Shown here piece after piece: positions 5,737 through 7,084 of a stretch of 7,084 bases of DNA. A program made the position numbers and the translations under genes. The DNA lies in assembly GCA_030670165.1 (NCBI GenBank), contig DAOVCF010000103.1, forward strand, positions 1 to 7,084, written 5' to 3'. The notes beneath the pieces are model-generated. The model was given only the letters and a program-made list of their open reading frames with translations, was not told where the DNA came from and searched no databases. This DNA is from Candidatus Stahliibacteriota bacterium (lineage in GTDB: Bacteria > Hydrothermota > Tepidihabitantia > B3-TA06). Numbering within the stretch: the first letter of the stretch is position 1; each line of letters opens with the position of its first letter.

Positions 5737-7084
5737 GACCCCCGCCACCTTACGGAACACAGCACCTTGAGACCTCGCTTCGACCTGAACTTGCCCTGCA
5801 CCTTACCCCCCAGATGCGTCTGCGGCTTGAAATACTTCAGGCCAATATACTCTCCCTCGAGGAGATGCTTGAACTTGAACTGCAACAGAACCCCGCCCTT
5901 GAGTTAATTGAAGGAGAACCGGAAGTGGAGGAAGAAAGGGCTTCGGAGGAGTTCTCAGTTGACGACTTCTATCCCCACAACCCTGGTGCCGATTACGAGG
6001 AAGCCGAGAAAAGACCTGAGCCGGGATCACAGTGCACGGATCGTTCACCCCTTGAGGAACATATGATGTTAGCCATCACCCAGGAGTTCTCGGGATACGA
6101 GACGGATTACCACATCGCCCACTGCATACTTGAAGGTCTTGACGAGGATGGATTCCTGCACGAGGAATCAAATTCCATGGCCCAGGCTCTTGGCACAACC
6201 GAAGAAGAGGTGGAACGAGTAAGACGACGTATCCAGTTCCTGGAACCGGTTGGAATAGCCTCCCGCGACATTCCTGAAGCGCTTCTGATACAGCTCGAAG
6301 CCCTTGGGTATAACGAAGAATCTACGGAGATACGCATCATCAAAGAAGGCTTCGATGCCCTGCTCCAGAGAAGAATCACGTCACTTGCGAAGATTCTGAG
6401 ACTTCCAACCGAAGTAATTGCTGAGGCCTTTGAAACGATCGCCAGGCTTGACCCGAAACCGGGACGCAACTTCCATGAGATAGCATGCCGTTCGGTTCAG
6501 CCGGATATAACGATTCGTTACCGCGAAGGAAAACTGGAGGCGGCTGTAAACGAAAGCCCTTTGCCCGGGCTGAGACTTTCGGCAAAGTTCAAGGAGATTC
6601 TTAGGAATCCAAAGAGATTCTCCAGCGAGGAGGTCGAGTTCGCCAGGCGAAAACTTGAAAGCGCGCAGCTCTTTATCAAGGGAATCCTGCAGCGCCGCGA
6701 CACCCTGCACCGTCTGGCTCAAAACATACTTTTCAGCAACTACGACTTCTTCAGCGGACGAACCGGTCAATCAACACCGCTTCTTATGAAGAATATAGCC
6801 GATGAGTTAGGACTGCATGCTTCAACTATTTCACGCGCGGTACGTGACAAGTATATTGAAACCCCGGTAGGTATATTCCCCCTAAGATCGTTTTTTGCGA
6901 AAGGCGAACAAAATCCTCTGCGCTCAAAACTTTCAGCAATCATAGCATCTGAAAACAAGGATAACCCTTTGACAGACGAACAGATTGCCGAGCAACTGAC
7001 CCGGATGGGGCTAAAGATCTCACGTCGCACTGTTGCAAAGCACCGGCTCAAGCTGAACATCCCGGACCGTTTCCAGCGCAAAGC
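5733..7084 (+). CDS. rpoN: RNA polymerase sigma-54 factor (3' partial)
   Basis: Sigma-54 directs RNA polymerase to -24/-12 promoters and needs an AAA+ activator to open them. The frame runs from the ATG at 5733 (ATGA overlap with lptB; an in-frame TAA at 5718 rules out earlier starts) to the window end without a stop, showing 450 residues; E. coli has 477. Region I is Gln/Leu-rich (about 17-60: LHLTPQMRLRLEILQANILSLEEMLELELQQNPALELIE). An acidic linker follows (about 61-105), then the core-binding region with LEPVGIASRDIPEALLIQL (from 170) and LDPKPGR (239-245). The helix-turn-helix is IADELGLHASTISRAVRDKYI (355-375). The RpoN box is SRRTVAKHRL (430-439) instead of the canonical ARRTVAKYRE. 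The ending NIPDRFQRK resembles the family's final residues, so only a few codons are missing. No clear Shine-Dalgarno precedes it, so translation is probably coupled to lptB. Residues 3-6 are four prolines. Confidence 0.95.
   Translation, partial: MRPPPPYGTQHLETSLRPELALHLTPQMRLRLEILQANILSLEEMLELELQQNPALELIEGEPEVEEERASEEFSVDDFYPHNPGADYEEAEKRPEPGSQCTDRSPLEEHMMLAITQEFSGYETDYHIAHCILEGLDEDGFLHEESNSMAQALGTTEEEVERVRRRIQFLEPVGIASRDIPEALLIQLEALGYNEESTEIRIIKEGFDALLQRRITSLAKILRLPTEVIAEAFETIARLDPKPGRNFHEIACRSVQPDITIRYREGKLEAAVNESPLPGLRLSAKFKEILRNPKRFSSEEVEFARRKLESAQLFIKGILQRRDTLHRLAQNILFSNYDFFSGRTGQSTPLLMKNIADELGLHASTISRAVRDKYIETPVGIFPLRSFFAKGEQNPLRSKLSAIIASENKDNPLTDEQIAEQLTRMGLKISRRTVAKHRLKLNIPDRFQRK

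Noticed and set aside
6381..6770. 129-codon open frame on the minus strand within rpoN, with others at 6107-6469 and 6767-7081
   Set aside because: All lie opposite continuous, family-conserved rpoN sequence and have no family resemblance of their own.

Overview
This is an ordinary-looking, gene-dense stretch of bacterial chromosome with every convincing gene on the + strand. It reads as a Gram-negative (diderm) bacterium. It carries lipopolysaccharide (LPS) export genes (lptC, lptA, lptB), a lipid A-type acyltransferase, and a secreted protein with a C-terminal domain like those of the type IX secretion / FlgD-like sorting family. That mix, moderately high G+C by eye, free use of AGA/AGG/ATA codons and three GTG starts among five complete genes or gene starts suggest an uncultured FCB-group-like lineage (candidate phyla such as WOR-3, TA06 or Zixibacteria). 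The phylum is an inference with low confidence.

Layout. Positions 1-987 hold the 3' part of a secreted protein gene with no recognised function, closed by a strong intrinsic terminator (about 1008-1032). The 155-base gap after it contains the only convincing promoter (1108-1135), placed so that transcription should begin at or next to the GTG start of pyrG (CTP synthase, 1143-2771). After pyrG and a 17-base gap comes a tightly packed series: a lipid A acyltransferase-like gene (2789-3544), lptC (3544-4092), lptA (4089-4991), lptB (4945-5736) and rpoN (5733 to beyond the window end). Every junction from the acyltransferase to rpoN overlaps (1, 4, 47 and 4 bases), which points to translational coupling and one transcript, probably starting at the pyrG promoter.

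How the genes fit together. PyrG makes CTP, which is needed for CMP-Kdo and phospholipid synthesis. The acyltransferase would add an acyl chain to lipid A or a related lipid. LptB powers LPS extraction from the inner membrane, and LptC and LptA carry the LPS across the periplasm. Sigma-54 (RpoN) at the end repeats the lptB-rpoN linkage well known in Proteobacteria. LptF/G, LptD/E and the genes usual after rpoN (hpf, ptsN or hprK) are not in the window.

I see no CRISPR array, tRNA, rRNA, insertion sequence, toxin-antitoxin, defence locus or other clearly new system. The points worth a second look are finer-scale: a probably leaderless pyrG mRNA, an LptC that looks like a lipoprotein, an unusually long LptA, a charged repeat-containing tail on LptB encoded inside lptA, an acyltransferase that stops before its usual C-terminal motif, and a sigma-54 with changes in its DNA-binding motifs and a four-proline run right after its start.
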